NCBI GenBank assembly: GCA_037039925.1
Contig: JAXRKP010000646.1
Location: 128,501 to 192,500, forward strand
Reading direction: 5' to 3'
From: Doris montereyensis
Taxonomy: Eukaryota; Mollusca; Gastropoda; Nudibranchia; Dorididae
DNA length: 64,000 nucleotides
The first letter of the stretch is position 1. Each line of letters begins with the position of its first letter. The notes beneath the pieces are model-generated. The model ran no database searches. It was not told the origin of the DNA and saw only the letters and a list, made by a program, of their open reading frames with translations. Made by a program: the position numbers and the translations under genes. Positions 52,901-59,929 of the stretch are shown here, piece by piece.

Positions 52901-55900
52901 TTGCCACAAGGGTTGGTTTTAGTGTTGTTCTAAGCTCGCTATGATTTGCCACAAAGGTTGGTTTTAGTGTTGTTTTAAACTCACTACAATTTGCCACAAA
53001 GGTTGCTTTTAGTGTTGTAGTACCAGGGTGTCCAGCAAGGTCGGAAATATGTCGGATTTTTTCATACTCAGGTCGGAAAGTGGACGGAAATTGATGTCTT
53101 GGGTAGGAAAACAAGTAGGAAATGGGACTCAGGTAGTAAAACAGGGTTTCTATGCATCGGGGAAATCCTTGAAAACTGAAAAAATGTTTCCCGGTCAAGA
53201 AAATACCAGGGGAAATGATATATTGAGGATCAATATGAGAGAAAATCAGCGAAATCGAAGTAGACATGAACAATTATCGGCACCGCGAAATAGGAAAATG
53301 CGAATAAGTTTGTGGACGATGAATAATCATTTTGTCATCCATTTCCGGTCATGCATGCTTTGCTGTCTGGCGATTCTTTCATGTTGAAACTAAACGATTC
53401 CGATTTTTTAGAATTATAAAGTTTGCCTGGGGAATTAATATTGATTTCACACAAAGTTTTCAATACCAATACCATGAACTGCATATCTACGGCCCAGCCT
53501 CCTTTCTTCAATTTGACTTTACTCTGGAGAGTAAGAATGTTGTCTGTATTAAAAAGCAGATCACGCACGTTGTTGTATGGTTCGTGTCAAAGGAGAGAGA
53601 CAGAGGGCAATGTGCATATTTTAAGTCTGATCGTGCACGTGTGTTACTGTGTGTGTAAGAAGGCTTGACAGAATGTTTGTGTGTGTTTAATGCGACCAAT
53701 TGCGCATGTGTGTATTAGTATTAGAGAGAGAGAGAGTATATGGAGAGTCGGGAGTTTACGGATGACCGAAAGGCAAATGCAAGTGTTTAGTAAGAATAGA
53801 GGAATTGGATGATCGAAGGGAAAGTAATATTATGCACGCACAGCCTGATAGCAGAATAGAGGTGGGGGGAGGGGACAGGGCGAAGAAAGTCAATGTGAAA
53901 ACATATGGAAGAGAAAGAGAGAAATAACGAATGTGTCTTCCACGACAGTGTGAGACATGGGAGGGAAAGGGTAGAACCGAGAAGAAGGCAATCATGTACT
54001 ATACTAGATTTAGATTTAGATTTAGATTCCAGTTTGATTAAAGAAGAAAGAGTGGGTGGGCGGTTGCCAATATAATGAGATTTTTACTGGGGGCAGGGGG
54101 GGGAAATCTAGATCTAGTTTTAAGTTTTTTGATCCTGAGAAAGAAAAAGAGACTGGGGGGGGCTAAAACTAAAAGTAAAACAGAAGAAGATTTATAATTG
54201 GCAGAGTTCAAGAAAAGCCTCCAAACCTCATTTTCTTTTTCGGTAGACCGAGTAAGTATTTGTGCGTATTGTCACTCTTGTGTTTGATTTATTTCGCGAA
54301 AGGAGATCAAAACAATTTTTTCTTCATTTTTGCAGTTTACATCTTTTGTGAAATGATAGGATCTATCACTACTATCAGCTATCAGAATTATTTTTTTCTA
54401 CAGAAATGTAGAGAAATGCTGAAATATTATTAAAAATCCAAAGTGAAACATTACAGAAATGTGTGTTCACTTTTTATTTCATTGAGATGCACTAGAAAGT
54501 CATTCATTTATGATTTGAATTGACAATTTATAATGATGCATTGAAATTGGAAATATTTACGCTGTTCTCCGTTTCTCCCGTCGGGAGGGTATTTCATTTC
54601 CTAGGTAGAATTTTTGTGTTGAGGTAGGAAATTTTCAGTTGACTTTTTGCTGGACACCCTGAATATACTCGCCACGATTTGCCACAAAAGTTAGTTTTGG
54701 TGTTGCTCTATACTGCCACTGATTTGCCACAAAGGTTGGTTTCAGTGTTGCTCTATACTGCTACGATTTGCCACAAAGGTTGGTTTCAGTTTTGCTCTAT
54801 ACTCGCTACGATTTGCCACAAAAGTTGGTTTCGCTGTTGGTCTAAACTCGCTACAATTTGCTACAAAGGTTGGTTTTGGTGTTATAAATTCACTACGATT
54901 TGCTACAAAGGTTGGTTTAGGTGTTGTTCTAAACTCGCTATGATTTGCCACAAACGTTGGTTTAGGTGTTGTTCTAAACCCGCTATGAGTTGCCACAAAC
55001 GTTGGTTTAGGTGTTGTTCTAACACTACGATTTGCCACAAGGTTGGTTTTAGTGTTGTTCTAAACTGGCACAATTTGCCACAAAGGCTGGTTTTGGTGTT
55101 CTAAACTTGCTACGATTTGCAAGGTTGGTTTTGCTGTTCTCAACTCGCTACGATTTGCCACAAAGGCTGGTTTTGGTGTTCTAAACCTCGCTACAATTTG
55201 CCACTAAGGTCGGTTTAGGTGTTGTTCTAAACTCGATATGATTTGCCACAAAGGCTGGTTTTGCTCTTTTTAACTTACTACGATTTGCCACAAGGTTGGT
55301 TTTTGCTGTTCTCAACTCGCTACGATTTGCCACAAAGGTTGGTTTTGCTGTTCTTAGCTCGCTACGATTTGCCACAAAGGTTATTTGCTGTTCTAAATTT
55401 GCTACGATTTGCCACAAAGGTTGGTTTTGCTGTTCTAAATTTGCCAACGATTTGCCACAAAGGTTGTTTTTTTGCTGTTCTAAATTTGCTACGATTTGCC
55501 ACAAAGGTTGGTTTTGCTGTTCTAAATTTGCTACGATTTGCCACAAAGGTTGGTTTTGCTGTTCTAAACTCGCCACGATTTGCCACAAAGGTTGGTCTTG
55601 CTGTATAACTCGCCAGAATTTGCCACAAAGGTTGGTTTTGCTTTTCTTAACTCGCTGCTATTTGCCACAAAGGTTGGTTTTAGTGTTCTAAACTCGCTAC
55701 GATTTGCCACAAAGGTTGGTTTTAGTGTTGTTTTAAACTCACTACGATTTGCCACAAGGATTGGGTTTGATGTTCTAAATTTACTACTATTTGCCACAAA
55801 GGTTGGTTTTAGTGTTGTTTTAAACTCACTACGATTTGCCACAAGGATTGGGTTTGATGTTCTAAATTCACTACTATTTGCCACAAAGGTTGGTTTTAGA

Positions 55901-57592
55901 GTTCTAAACTCGCTTTGATTTGCCACAAAGGTTGGTTTTAGAGTTCTAAACTCGCTTAATTTACCACAAAGGTTGGTTTTAGTGTTCTAAACTCGCTATG
56001 ATTTAAGCCACAAAGGTTGGTTTTAGTGTTCTAAACTCGCTTTGATTTGCCGCAAAGGTTTGTTTTAGTGTTCTAAACTCGCTATGATTTGCCACAAATG
56101 TTGGTTTTAATGTTCTACGATTTGCCACAAAGGTTGGTTTTAATGTTCTAAACTCGCTATGATTTGCCTCAAAGGTTTGTTTTAGTGTTCTAAACTCGCT
56201 TTGATTTGCCACAAAGGTTGGTTTTAGAGTTCTAAACTCGCTTTGATTTACCACACAGGTTGGTTTTAGTGTTCTAAACCCGCTTTGATTTACCACAAAG
56301 GTTGGTTTTAGTGTTCTAAACTCGCTTGATTTGCCGAAAGGTTGGTTTTAGTGTTCTAAACTCGCTTTGATTTGCCGCAAAGGTTTGTTTTAGTGTTCTA
56401 AACTCGCTATGATTTGCCACAAAGGTTGGTTTTAATGTTGTTTTAAACTCACTACAATTTGCCACAAAGGTTGGTTTTAATTTTTGTTCTATGATTTGCG
56501 ACAAAGGTTGGTTTTAATTTTGTTCTACGATTTGTCACAAAAAGTTGGTTTTGATTTTGTTCTACGATTTGCCACAAAGGTTGGTATTTGCCACAAAGGT
56601 TGTGTTTTTTGTTCTGACAGCATTATCCAATTGATGTAGGAAAAATTAGGATGTTTACCTTTGTCAGAACATATTTTTCTATTAGTGGTTCCTCTTCTTA
56701 GTTCTAGGTACGGGCAACTGCTCCAGCGGGCTTGGCAGGTGCTACTGATATATGCTATTTCTTTCTTTCATTCTTTTTCTGTTATGTTTCATCCTGCTGT
56801 TGGCTCTTAATTCACCCTGAGATCACTCCATGGAATGATGCCAGTCAAACCAATACTGGATCCTGTTGGAGCTGAGGTTGCTCATTCTTGTACTCATTGG
56901 GCCAGAGGTGTTTTTATTGACTATTTAGGAAAATAATCGGTGATTTGTAATGTCCTCGTTGGGCCTGAAGGTCTCATTGAATCCGAGCTAGTTGAAGTCA
57001 AGATTTACTATATCAACAAACTTTCCAAACCTCAGGAGTCATCACTGAAAAAATCAGAGCGTTTGGTTCAATAACGATTGTATGATGAGCATTTATAATC
57101 GTAACACTTTAGTTTTGAAACGACCAGTGTTTAGAATGGGAAAGTGAAAGAATGGCTATATGGATCACCACAAGTCAAGTGCTTACTTTCTAATTGTTCC
57201 TTTCTTTCTTTATGAGTTCTCATTCTACCTTCCAGTGTATGGGTTTAGATGCCAGAAAATGATCTTTCTTCAGGCTGCCTGTCTTGGCATTTTCTATTTC
57301 TTTCTGTGAAAGTTAAATTTCTTTGCATTACTCCTTTTTTAATGCTTCTTTTAAGGCCTCCCCACTTTCTCTAAGGTTTTCTTTTTGGTATTTTACCTAG
57401 GGTTTAGCATTGTATACTGATTAAGCTATTCTATTATCAGTCTTTCTAATTCTACTAGGACATATCCCATTCACAATATTTTCAGTTATTTTGGTGTTTT
57501 TTTACAGGTAACAACATGAGTTTATTTTTTAAATTATTGTTCATTGCAGGTGAATCAATGCCATGTTGGAACAGCTCAGAGAAAGAAATGAA
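32156..57592 (+). CDS. KIFC1: kinesin-14, C-terminal motor kinesin (KIFC1/HSET/Ncd-type)
   Basis: This is a minus-end-directed microtubule motor that organises spindle poles. Exons: 32156-32230, 33010-33215, 34120-34239, 38101-38335, 38595-38805, 39807-39974, 41375-41521, 42903-43025, 44678-44849, 47246-47403, 49932-50069, 50934-51073, 52237-52386 and 57551-57592. The order is a basic Ser/Pro-rich tail, a coiled coil of about 200 residues from [17 protein letters not shown], the kinesin-14 neck [14 protein letters not shown], then the motor. Motor motifs are P-loop GQTGSGK, switch [12 protein letters not shown], switch II DLAGSE and the end [22 protein letters not shown]. About 690 residues, close to human KIFC1 (673). 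Eight or so single-base indels break the frame in exons at 33.0, 44.7, 47.2, 50.9 and 52.2 kb, yet the coding content is intact around each. The N terminus is uncertain. Confidence 0.93.
33010..33215 (+). CDS. KIFC1: kinesin-14 exon, tail, with an apparent 1-nt insertion
   Basis: Acceptor AAATCACAG, donor CCAA|GTAAGG. Frame 1 reads [20 protein letters not shown], then [11 protein letters not shown], before a stop. The neighbouring frame carries [20 protein letters not shown] then VPPFTRP to the donor. The length (206) is one more than the flanking phases need, so a base was gained between about 33090 and 33135. The Ser/Thr/Lys/Pro-rich content suits a kinesin-14 tail, but the sequence itself is poorly conserved. 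Confidence 0.65.
33487..33710 (+). repeat. dispersed repeat C, copy 1
   Basis: Shares TGTGGTTAACTCAGAAACCA, ATCAAGTATATTTATTAGAT and TAGATCTAGTAA with 57628-57845. Confidence 0.8.
33958..34096. repeat. (CT)n microsatellite serving as polypyrimidine tract
   Basis: About 140 bp of CT running into TTTTCCCCCCTGCAG, the acceptor of the next kinesin exon. Confidence 0.93.
34120..34239 (+). CDS. KIFC1: kinesin-14 exon, tail
   Basis: Acceptor CCCCCCTGCAG at 34119, donor TGGAG|GTAGGC. It encodes (T)[20 protein letters not shown], then [20 protein letters not shown] weaker in-frame acceptor AAATCAG at 34167 would give the shorter [11 protein letters not shown] form. The (CT)n tract favours the upstream site. 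Confidence 0.65.
34313..35937. mobile_element. hAT-like inverted-repeat element, 1.6 kb, non-autonomous
   Basis: The left end CAGGGTTGCCAAGC is mirrored by the right end, AACTTGGCAACCCTG. CAGGG...CCCTG termini are typical of hAT elements. Flanks CTGTTG and CTGTGG are only a weak target-duplication candidate. No transposase ORF. A SINE (34938-35197, minus) is nested inside. Confidence 0.65.
34938..35197 (-). repeat. tRNA-headed SINE family 1, copy 2, nested
   Basis: On the minus strand it begins GGTCAATGGCTGAGTGGTTA (A box) and carries a clean B box GGTTCGAATCC, then the TTGTACATT...CCAGGGAACT core and CACCTG...GGTACAATCAC block. Confidence 0.8.
36145..36750 (+). repeat. tRNA-headed SINE family 2, copy 2, split by an insertion
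   Basis: The head GAGTGGCAAGGTGTC...GGTTGTGGGTTCATGCCCC is at 36145-36263. The body resumes at 36557 with GGTCCAGGTAGGTGGACC and ends CCTTAGTTGTGGACGTGGG, AAATCAAACAAAG. The middle is a 293-bp insert. Confidence 0.7.
36264..36556. mobile_element. 293-bp inverted-repeat insertion (MITE) nested in a SINE
   Basis: Flanked by a perfect 10-bp direct repeat TGGTCCAGGT (36254-36263 and 36557-36566). Removing one copy restores the SINE body. Ends TGGGTGCC (36266) and GGCACCCA (36549-36556) are inverted. No ORF. Superfamily unknown. Confidence 0.75.
36850..37575. other. kinesin intron, no feature recognised
   Basis: A short poly-G run near 36883-36896; otherwise non-repetitive sequence without recognised similarity. 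Confidence 0.4.
37580..37690 (-). mobile_element. LINE C-terminal scrap
   Basis: The minus strand reads [20 protein letters not shown] then [13 protein letters not shown], like the WRxxIADVCxRP ending of some LINE ORFs. It abuts the SINE at 37698. Confidence 0.4.
37698..38005 (-). repeat. tRNA-headed SINE family 2, copy 3
   Basis: Complete on the minus strand: head GACTCGAAAATCCAAAGGCA, B-box-like GTGGGTTTGAACCCCG, the GGTAGGTGGATCGACAC block and a tail CCACAACTAAGG read in reverse with AAATCAAATCAAAA. Confidence 0.75.
38101..38335 (+). CDS. KIFC1: kinesin-14 exon, start of coiled coil
   Basis: Acceptor TCTGATCAG, donor TTGAG|GTACGC. It encodes (G)[18 protein letters not shown], then [20 protein letters not shown] and on to DIQDLTSQL. 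The RPxWDLKGxLxD motif is a kinesin-14/KIFC1 hallmark just before the stalk. Heptads with Leu/Ile/Met are visible. Confidence 0.92.
38595..38805 (+). CDS. KIFC1: kinesin-14 exon, coiled-coil stalk
   Basis: Acceptor CATTTTGCAG, donor GTAAAG|GTACGA. It encodes (R)[19 protein letters not shown], then [20 protein letters not shown], to [11 protein letters not shown]. It is Glu/Lys-rich with heptad spacing and ends in phase 0. Confidence 0.9.
39056..39570 (-). mobile_element. LINE-B fragment (RT region)
   Basis: Diverged copy of 29.75-30.2 kb, including the FADD-region sequence (AGCAAATGAAAGGGTTGATAC on the plus strand) and the ACTCCTATATCTACTTCAAA stretch. Truncated on both sides. Confidence 0.8.
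39640..39770 (+). repeat. dispersed repeat family D copy
   Basis: GATATGCTGGTAGGTCCTTC, then CATCTTGAGATCACTGCATC and GGTGGATGAAAAGCAAGCAA. It lies about 40 bp upstream of the kinesin exon at 39807. Confidence 0.6.
39807..39974 (+). CDS. KIFC1: kinesin-14 exon, distal stalk and neck
   Basis: Acceptor CTGTTTCAG, donor TTAAAG|GTCTGT. It encodes [20 protein letters not shown], then [20 protein letters not shown], then [16 protein letters not shown]. The ERRxLHNxxQELK end is the conserved kinesin-14 neck. Confidence 0.94.
40052..40119. repeat. long near-perfect hairpin
   Basis: TTGGTACTGAAGAGTT (left) and AACTCTTCAGTACCAA (right) pair, extended outward by TTCAATGGTC and GACCATTCAA. The stem is about 27 bp with one mismatch and a loop of about 6 nt. 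It lies in a kinesin intron. Confidence 0.85.
40930..40968. repeat. (CT)n microsatellite
   Basis: About 40 bp of CT, preceded by a short TA run. Confidence 0.9.
41021..41297 (+). repeat. tRNA-headed SINE family 1, copy 3
   Basis: A box GACTGGGTGGTTAGGCTGCC, B box GGGTTCGATTA, core TGCTCCTTGGTAAAGACAC, GGGTACAAGCACTAG block and the 3' GTTATAGAAACTGGGATACG. It ends about 80 bp before a kinesin exon. Confidence 0.8.
41375..41521 (+). CDS. KIFC1: kinesin-14 exon, start of motor domain
   Basis: Acceptor TACTTTGCAG, donor AACGAG|GTAACG. It encodes [20 protein letters not shown], then [20 protein letters not shown] and [20 protein letters not shown] is the beta-1 strand and neck junction of kinesin-14 motors. 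Confidence 0.96.
41950..42325. repeat. 62-bp tandem expansion of dispersed family D
   Basis: Four to five copies of TCCTGAGATCTCCTCATGTA, GTAGACAGGACAAACTCAAT and GAATTGTATCAACAAATACT in a row. The unit is the family D core, here amplified in tandem. Confidence 0.85.
42464..42765 (+). repeat. tRNA-headed SINE family 2, copy 4, with 11-bp target duplication
   Basis: About 302 bp from GGGGACTCGGTAGTCCAGAG to ATCAAACCCAATAAAA, flanked by TCAGGCACTGC at 42453-42463 and 42766-42776. The duplicated target is the start of a family D copy, so this SINE inserted into D. Confidence 0.88.
42766..42880 (+). repeat. dispersed repeat family D copy, host of the SINE
   Basis: GGCACTGCTGGTAGGTCCTA, CACTGAGACCACCTTATATG and GTGAAACAAACTAAAC. 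It ends about 20 bp before the next kinesin exon. Confidence 0.7.
42903..43025 (+). CDS. KIFC1: kinesin-14 exon, motor domain
   Basis: Acceptor TTCTCACAG, donor ATTCAG|GTACCG. It encodes [20 protein letters not shown], then [20 protein letters not shown] and Q. It contains the F(T/S)FDRIF and Q(A/E)xVFEEI motifs of kinesin motors. Confidence 0.95.
43200..44060. other. AT-rich intronic block, possible family E copy
   Basis: No coding signal. Near 43805-43835, AACATGGCCACCGTTACCAT then GGCAACC resembles, inverted, the 2.29-kb segment of IFT88 intron 3. Confidence 0.35.
44678..44849 (+). CDS. KIFC1: kinesin-14 exon with the P-loop; three small indels
   Basis: Acceptor CCTTCTCAG, donor GGGAG|GTAAGT. 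It encodes [20 protein letters not shown]; then, one frame over, TYTME; then NLTDSSQLG in another frame; then [20 protein letters not shown] and WE. The frame changes fit one extra G at 44737-44738, one missing G near 44753 and one extra G near 44780. The length (172) is one above the expected 171. All motifs (P-loop, TYTMEG, GMIPRA) are otherwise conserved. Confidence 0.93.
45000..45090 (+). repeat. dispersed repeat family D, fragment
   Basis: TTAATTCATCCTGAGATCAC, then CATACTGTGGACAGGCTAAA. Confidence 0.55.
45195..45290. repeat. dispersed repeat family F, single copy
   Basis: TAATTCAGTTTTTATCCAG, CATTAGTCATTTATATCAGT and GCTTCTAGTTCGCATC match the unit that is tandemly amplified at 8225-8560. 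Confidence 0.7.
45590..46290 (+). mobile_element. Tc1/mariner-superfamily transposase, degenerate
   Basis: Broken frames read [20 protein letters not shown], then [16 protein letters not shown] (first catalytic Asp), then [20 protein letters not shown], then [20 protein letters not shown] (second Asp), then [11 protein letters not shown]. Several stops. The third catalytic region is lost. Same broad group as the 14.4-kb copy, which preserves the complementary half. Confidence 0.85.
46670..47125 (+). mobile_element. LINE 3' end (CR1/L2-like) with (ATT)n tail
   Basis: Reads [18 protein letters not shown], then [20 protein letters not shown], then [14 protein letters not shown], like the APxYLxDLL, RxWNxLPxxIRxAxSLxxFKxxLK ending. 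The non-coding tail CACCCAGAGCTCTATATATG...ATATAAATG(TATT)n is typical of such LINE 3' ends. Confidence 0.65.
47246..47403 (+). CDS. KIFC1: kinesin-14 exon, motor domain, apparent 1-nt deletion
   Basis: Acceptor CATATTACAG, donor GATCAG|GTAAAC. It encodes [17 protein letters not shown]; then, after one missing base near 47296, [20 protein letters not shown], then [16 protein letters not shown]. The MLEIYNExIRDLL motif needs the extra base. The length is 158 instead of 159. Confidence 0.92.
47404..48680. repeat. 41-bp G-rich minisatellite
   Basis: About 30 units of GATGCAATGCTCTGTAGATT followed by GCTCTAGGGGGAGTGG or GTCTTAGGGGG, starting 21 bases after the exon's donor. Unit lengths vary with the G run. 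No exonic bases in the unit. Confidence 0.95.
49091..49763. mobile_element. hAT-like MITE with 8-bp target duplication
   Basis: Ends CAGGGGGTCGTAGCAC and GTACTATGACCCCTG are inverted. Flanks GAGTAGAT and GAGTAGAG are an 8-bp duplication with one mismatch, the hAT size. Sub-terminal AATCTCCTAG motifs repeat at both ends. No transposase. Confidence 0.8.
49932..50069 (+). CDS. KIFC1: kinesin-14 exon, motor domain with switch I
   Basis: Acceptor TACTCACAG, donor GTCAGG|GTATGA. It encodes [20 protein letters not shown], then [20 protein letters not shown], then [17 protein letters not shown] is switch I. Intact frame, 46 codons. Confidence 0.96.
50595..50700 (+). mobile_element. possible pogo-like element end
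   Basis: TA followed by CAGTCACGTCTCGATAGCCC and GACTTCGAGGGG, in the style of pogo/Tigger termini. The opposite end was not found. Confidence 0.3.
50934..51073 (+). CDS. KIFC1: kinesin-14 exon, motor domain with switch II
   Basis: Acceptor TTTCCACAG, donor AACAAG|GTACAG. It encodes (G)[20 protein letters not shown], then [20 protein letters not shown] and MALGNK. DLAGSER is switch II. The upstream exon ends in phase 0, while this one needs one more base at its GGG start, so a G is probably missing at the junction. Confidence 0.94.
51375..51570 (+). repeat. tRNA-headed SINE family 1, copy 4 (truncated)
   Basis: Head GGATAGGCTGCCGGACTGGG, clean B box GGTTCGAATCC, core TGTTCCTTGGGAAAGACAC and GGGTACAAGCACTAGC. 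The 3' third is missing. Confidence 0.8.
51570..51865. repeat. 107-bp tandem repeat, about 2.8 copies
   Basis: Units of CGGGGCGTAATAGAATACAG, CAAAATAAGTGACGTAGCGA and GGGCTTGGT, directly following the SINE. Confidence 0.85.
51955..51993. repeat. (AT)n plus poly-C
   Basis: About 14 bp of AT followed by a C run of about 22 bases, a likely length-error hot spot. Confidence 0.9.
52237..52386 (+). CDS. KIFC1: kinesin-14 exon, end of motor domain, two compensating indels
   Basis: Acceptor CACCGTCAG, donor ACAAAG|GTTTGT. It encodes DKHI(P), then [45 protein letters not shown]. One C is missing near 52248 (HIP-YRNSK) and one extra C occurs near 52359 (ESLNSL), so the outer frame is restored. The last 19 exonic bases plus donor are the seed of the large array downstream. 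Confidence 0.93.
52362..53023 (+). repeat. 45-bp array from the kinesin exon/donor junction, left block
   Basis: About 15 units of GAACTCGCTACGATTTGCCA then CAAAGGTTTGTTTTAGTTT. The unit begins with the exon end (NSLRFATK) and includes the donor AAAG|GTTTGT. Most early units are exactly 45 bp and stay open for over 200 codons ([15 protein letters not shown] repeated). Right-hand units shift toward AAGGTTGGTTTTAG. Confidence 0.94.
53024..54661. mobile_element. hAT-like inverted-repeat element, 1.64 kb, inside the array
   Basis: CAGGGTGTCCAGCAA at the left is perfectly mirrored by TTGCTGGACACCCTG at the right (15 bp). Array units lie directly on both sides. No transposase. Contains GTCGGAAA- and GTAGGAAA-type short motifs near both ends. 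No clear 8-bp target duplication (TGTAGTAC versus AATATACT). Confidence 0.8.
54662..56605 (+). repeat. array from the kinesin exon/donor junction, right block
   Basis: About 45 units of about 36-48 bp: CTAAACTCGCTACGATTTGC then CACAAAGGTTGGTTTTAGTG. More diverged than the left block, with higher-order doublets near 55690-55880 (same two-unit pattern twice). Confidence 0.94.
56735..56860 (+). repeat. dispersed repeat family D copy
   Basis: GGCAGGTGCTACTGATATAT, TTAATTCACCCTGAGATCAC and CCAGTCAAACC. Confidence 0.65.
57190..57475 (-). mobile_element. LINE-B fragment (3' end)
   Basis: Matches 29215-29460 of the longer copy: TCATTCTACCTTCCAGTGTA and TGATCTTTCTTCAGGCTGCC on the plus strand. Diverged and truncated. 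Confidence 0.8.
57551..57592 (+). CDS. KIFC1: kinesin-14 terminal exon
   Basis: Acceptor TTCATTGCAG. It encodes [13 protein letters not shown] followed by TGA. It joins in phase 0 after LNSLRFATK, giving the conserved kinesin-14 end FA(S/T)KVNxCxxGTAxxxK. This 42-nt exon sits 5.16 kb from the previous one. Confidence 0.93.
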
Positions 57593-57627
57593 AATGCCGA
57601 AGATCCACTTTCCTGATTTTAAAAAAA

Positions 57628-57845
57628 ATCTTAAACTTTGACTGTGGTTAACTCAGAAACCACTGTATCGGTTACAAATGATATCAAGTATATTTATTAG
57701 ATCAAATTAGTACTGGATACTGAAGTTACGCAGGCTTTTCATTGTAATGACCGGAAATTTCTCCAATTAGATCTAGTAATGTAGTAACAATAAAAAGTTT
57801 TGTGGGTCGCAGGCAAACAATCTTTTTTCAATCAATTACAATGTT
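57628..57845 (+). repeat. dispersed repeat C, copy 2
   Basis: Matches 33487-33710. It starts about 35 bp after the kinesin stop codon and supplies an AATAAA at 57789-57794 that could serve as poly(A) signal. Confidence 0.8.
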
Positions 57846-58290
57846 CAATTTATGCATATGGCAAGGCAAATTAGGCCGGGTTTTTGAAGATATTGTTAGA
57901 TAGCATATGACTATGACTGAATTGATCAATTTATGCATATAGTGAGGCAAATTAGGCTAAGTTTTGAAGAGATACTGTTAGCATATGACTATGACTGAAC
58001 TGGTCAATTTATGCATATAGTGAGGCAAATTAAACCGGGTTTGAAGAGATACTGTTAGACTGCATACAACTATGATTGAATTGTTCAATTTATGCATATG
58101 GCAGGGCAAATTAGGCCGGATTTTGAAGAGATACTGTTAGATAACATATGACTATGACTGAATTGTTCAATTTATGCATATGGCAAGGCAAATTAAGCCG
58201 GGTTTTGAAGAGATACTGTTAGATAACATATGACTATGACTGAATTATTCAATTTATGCATATGGCAAAGCAAATTAGGCCGGGTTTCAC
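57846..58290. repeat. 80-bp tandem repeat, about 5.5 copies
   Basis: Units of CAATTTATGCATATGGCAAG, GCAAATTAGGCCGGGTTTTG, AAGAGATACTGTTAGATAAC and ATATGACTATGACTGAATTG. Confidence 0.92.
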
Positions 58291-58294
58291 ATAT

Positions 58295-59690
58295 AATTTG
58301 ACGTTCATTAAGAATGATGGAGAGGGGGACGATTCATTTCAATTAAAAATATATGTCCACCATTTTAGATTTTTTTTTTTTATGGTTTACAACAGTAGTG
58401 CGGTAATGCTATGATTTAAGGCATTTTACGGTTGATAATTCTTACTGATCAAGAAATATAATCCTTTGAATTTTACCTGTGTTGTCACACATCAACATAC
58501 ATTTCATAACACTAAATGGGGCATAAAGCATAATCCTGTCAGGTACTTTAGCCCCAAAAAAGAAACAAAACTATGTATGTGACCATCTCTGCCATCGAAT
58601 CACAAAGGGTCGCGTATCAGTAAAAGCAAATTTTTCAGGAGGCAAAAAACATTTGGTTTAACATCTTTGTCGTTAATGCCTCGATGGTGAAAATTTAAAC
58701 AGGTTCCTAAAAGCAGTTTGAAAGAAAAAAAATTTGTCATCGCTCAGCCGCAATAATCCCTAATAATGATGTAATTGATCGAGAAAGTGCTTTTGTGATA
58801 TATAAAAATATATATATGAAGCCAACGGTTATCACAGAAAGATGCAACTAATATATGCGTCGGCTCTCACGGTGAGATGGTAAGTCTGCGACAAAGTGAC
58901 GATATTACCATTTGCGTCTCTTGTGAGAAACGGCAAGTGGTATCATGATGATGAGAGTAAAACAATGTATTAGCGAAAAGGGTCGCACATTACTCATTAT
59001 GTTTCGATAAAATAAGAGATCTATTTATCTAATGAGGAGAATAGGAAATACAATATGTTCTGGTGGAAAAAGTCATATACCTAGCAATACATTCATTACA
59101 ATCTTCTTGTGACAAGTTACACAGTCATATTTGAGCTATTATATATCCCCTTTAGAAGTTATACACAATACTCCAAATTAATAGAAAACAATCCTATGGA
59201 AAAAAATTCAGCTCAGATGAGGTTTTTGGGGTTTACATAAGACCATAGCCATAAGAAGACAGCAAGAGAGAGAGAGAGAGAGACTATAATTATAATACGG
59301 TATAGCGATCTATATAATATACTATATATATATATATATATATATAATAATAATATATTGGTTCAGGTTGGACTGTTGGTTGTGTTCTGCTGGCATCTCA
59401 CTATTTGTAGTTTCTTGTGACAACAAGGTTTTACAATGAGTGATATGCCAGGAACCGTCGACTGCCGAGATGAATTTCACTGTAGCTACTTTCGCAATTC
59501 TTTTTGTCAACCGCATAATAGGGATAAACATCGCTGTCATCATTTAATAAGAAATTGCATTCGATGTCTTCAGTGGCTGTCTCATCAATTTTTTTAAAAC
59601 ATGTTTCGTGCATTAAGTACATTTTCTTTCGGTGTTAAACCTAACATTTACATCCCCTTGATCCTTTATTTAGATAATCATTGTATGTTT
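58295..59690. other. intergenic, no gene recognised
   Basis: AT-rich, with a short GA run (59264-59282) and a TA run (59322-59348). An open stretch on the minus strand at 59431-59622 has no recognised similarity. Confidence 0.45.
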
Positions 59691-59698
59691 CACTGCTT

Positions 59699-59868
59699 TA
59701 AAAACTTGATTGTCAGTGCAATGATAAGAAGATGACAACAGTTTAAAACTTGATTGTCAGTGCAATGATAAGATGACAACATTTTAAAACTTGATTGTCA
59801 GTACAATGATAACAAGATGACAACATTTTAAAACTTGATTGTCAGTACAATAACAAGATGACAACATG
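59699..59868. repeat. tandem repeat of about 42 bp, 4 copies
   Basis: Units of AAAACTTGATTGTCAGTGCA then ATGATAAGAAGATGACAACA. Confidence 0.92.
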
Positions 59869-59929
59869 TGTGTTTTGACGTGACAGCAAAGATAACTCCT
59901 GTCGCCATATTCTCTCATTGGTTTGCAGG

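Larger units (their letters stand above)
27215..57592 (+). other. KIFC1: kinesin-14 (KIFC1/HSET/Ncd-type) gene span
   Basis: Extent from the candidate first exon to the stop codon; the certain part is 32156-57592. The introns carry one long LINE copy, three hAT-like inverted-repeat elements, a mariner relic, SINEs and at least five tandem arrays. The last intron (52387-57550) is almost filled by an array seeded from its own donor. Confidence 0.6.

Noticed and set aside
52318..52944. 208-codon plus-strand frame [15 protein letters not shown] repeated
   Set aside because: The first codons are real kinesin exon; the rest is the tandem array after the donor. Treated as an intronic repeat, with possible read-through noted as a finding.
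52275..53273. 332-codon open frame on the minus strand with a repeating [15 protein letters not shown] motif
   Set aside because: It is the antisense of the kinesin exon/donor array. The openness follows from a 45-bp unit with no stop in that frame. No start context and no similarity.
53024..54661. An autonomous transposase within the 1.64-kb inverted-repeat element
   Set aside because: The frames at 53028-53668 are under 120 codons, overlap each other in different frames and show no transposase motif.
54679..56504. Several 60-140-codon frames on both strands
   Set aside because: All are readings of the right-hand block of the same array.
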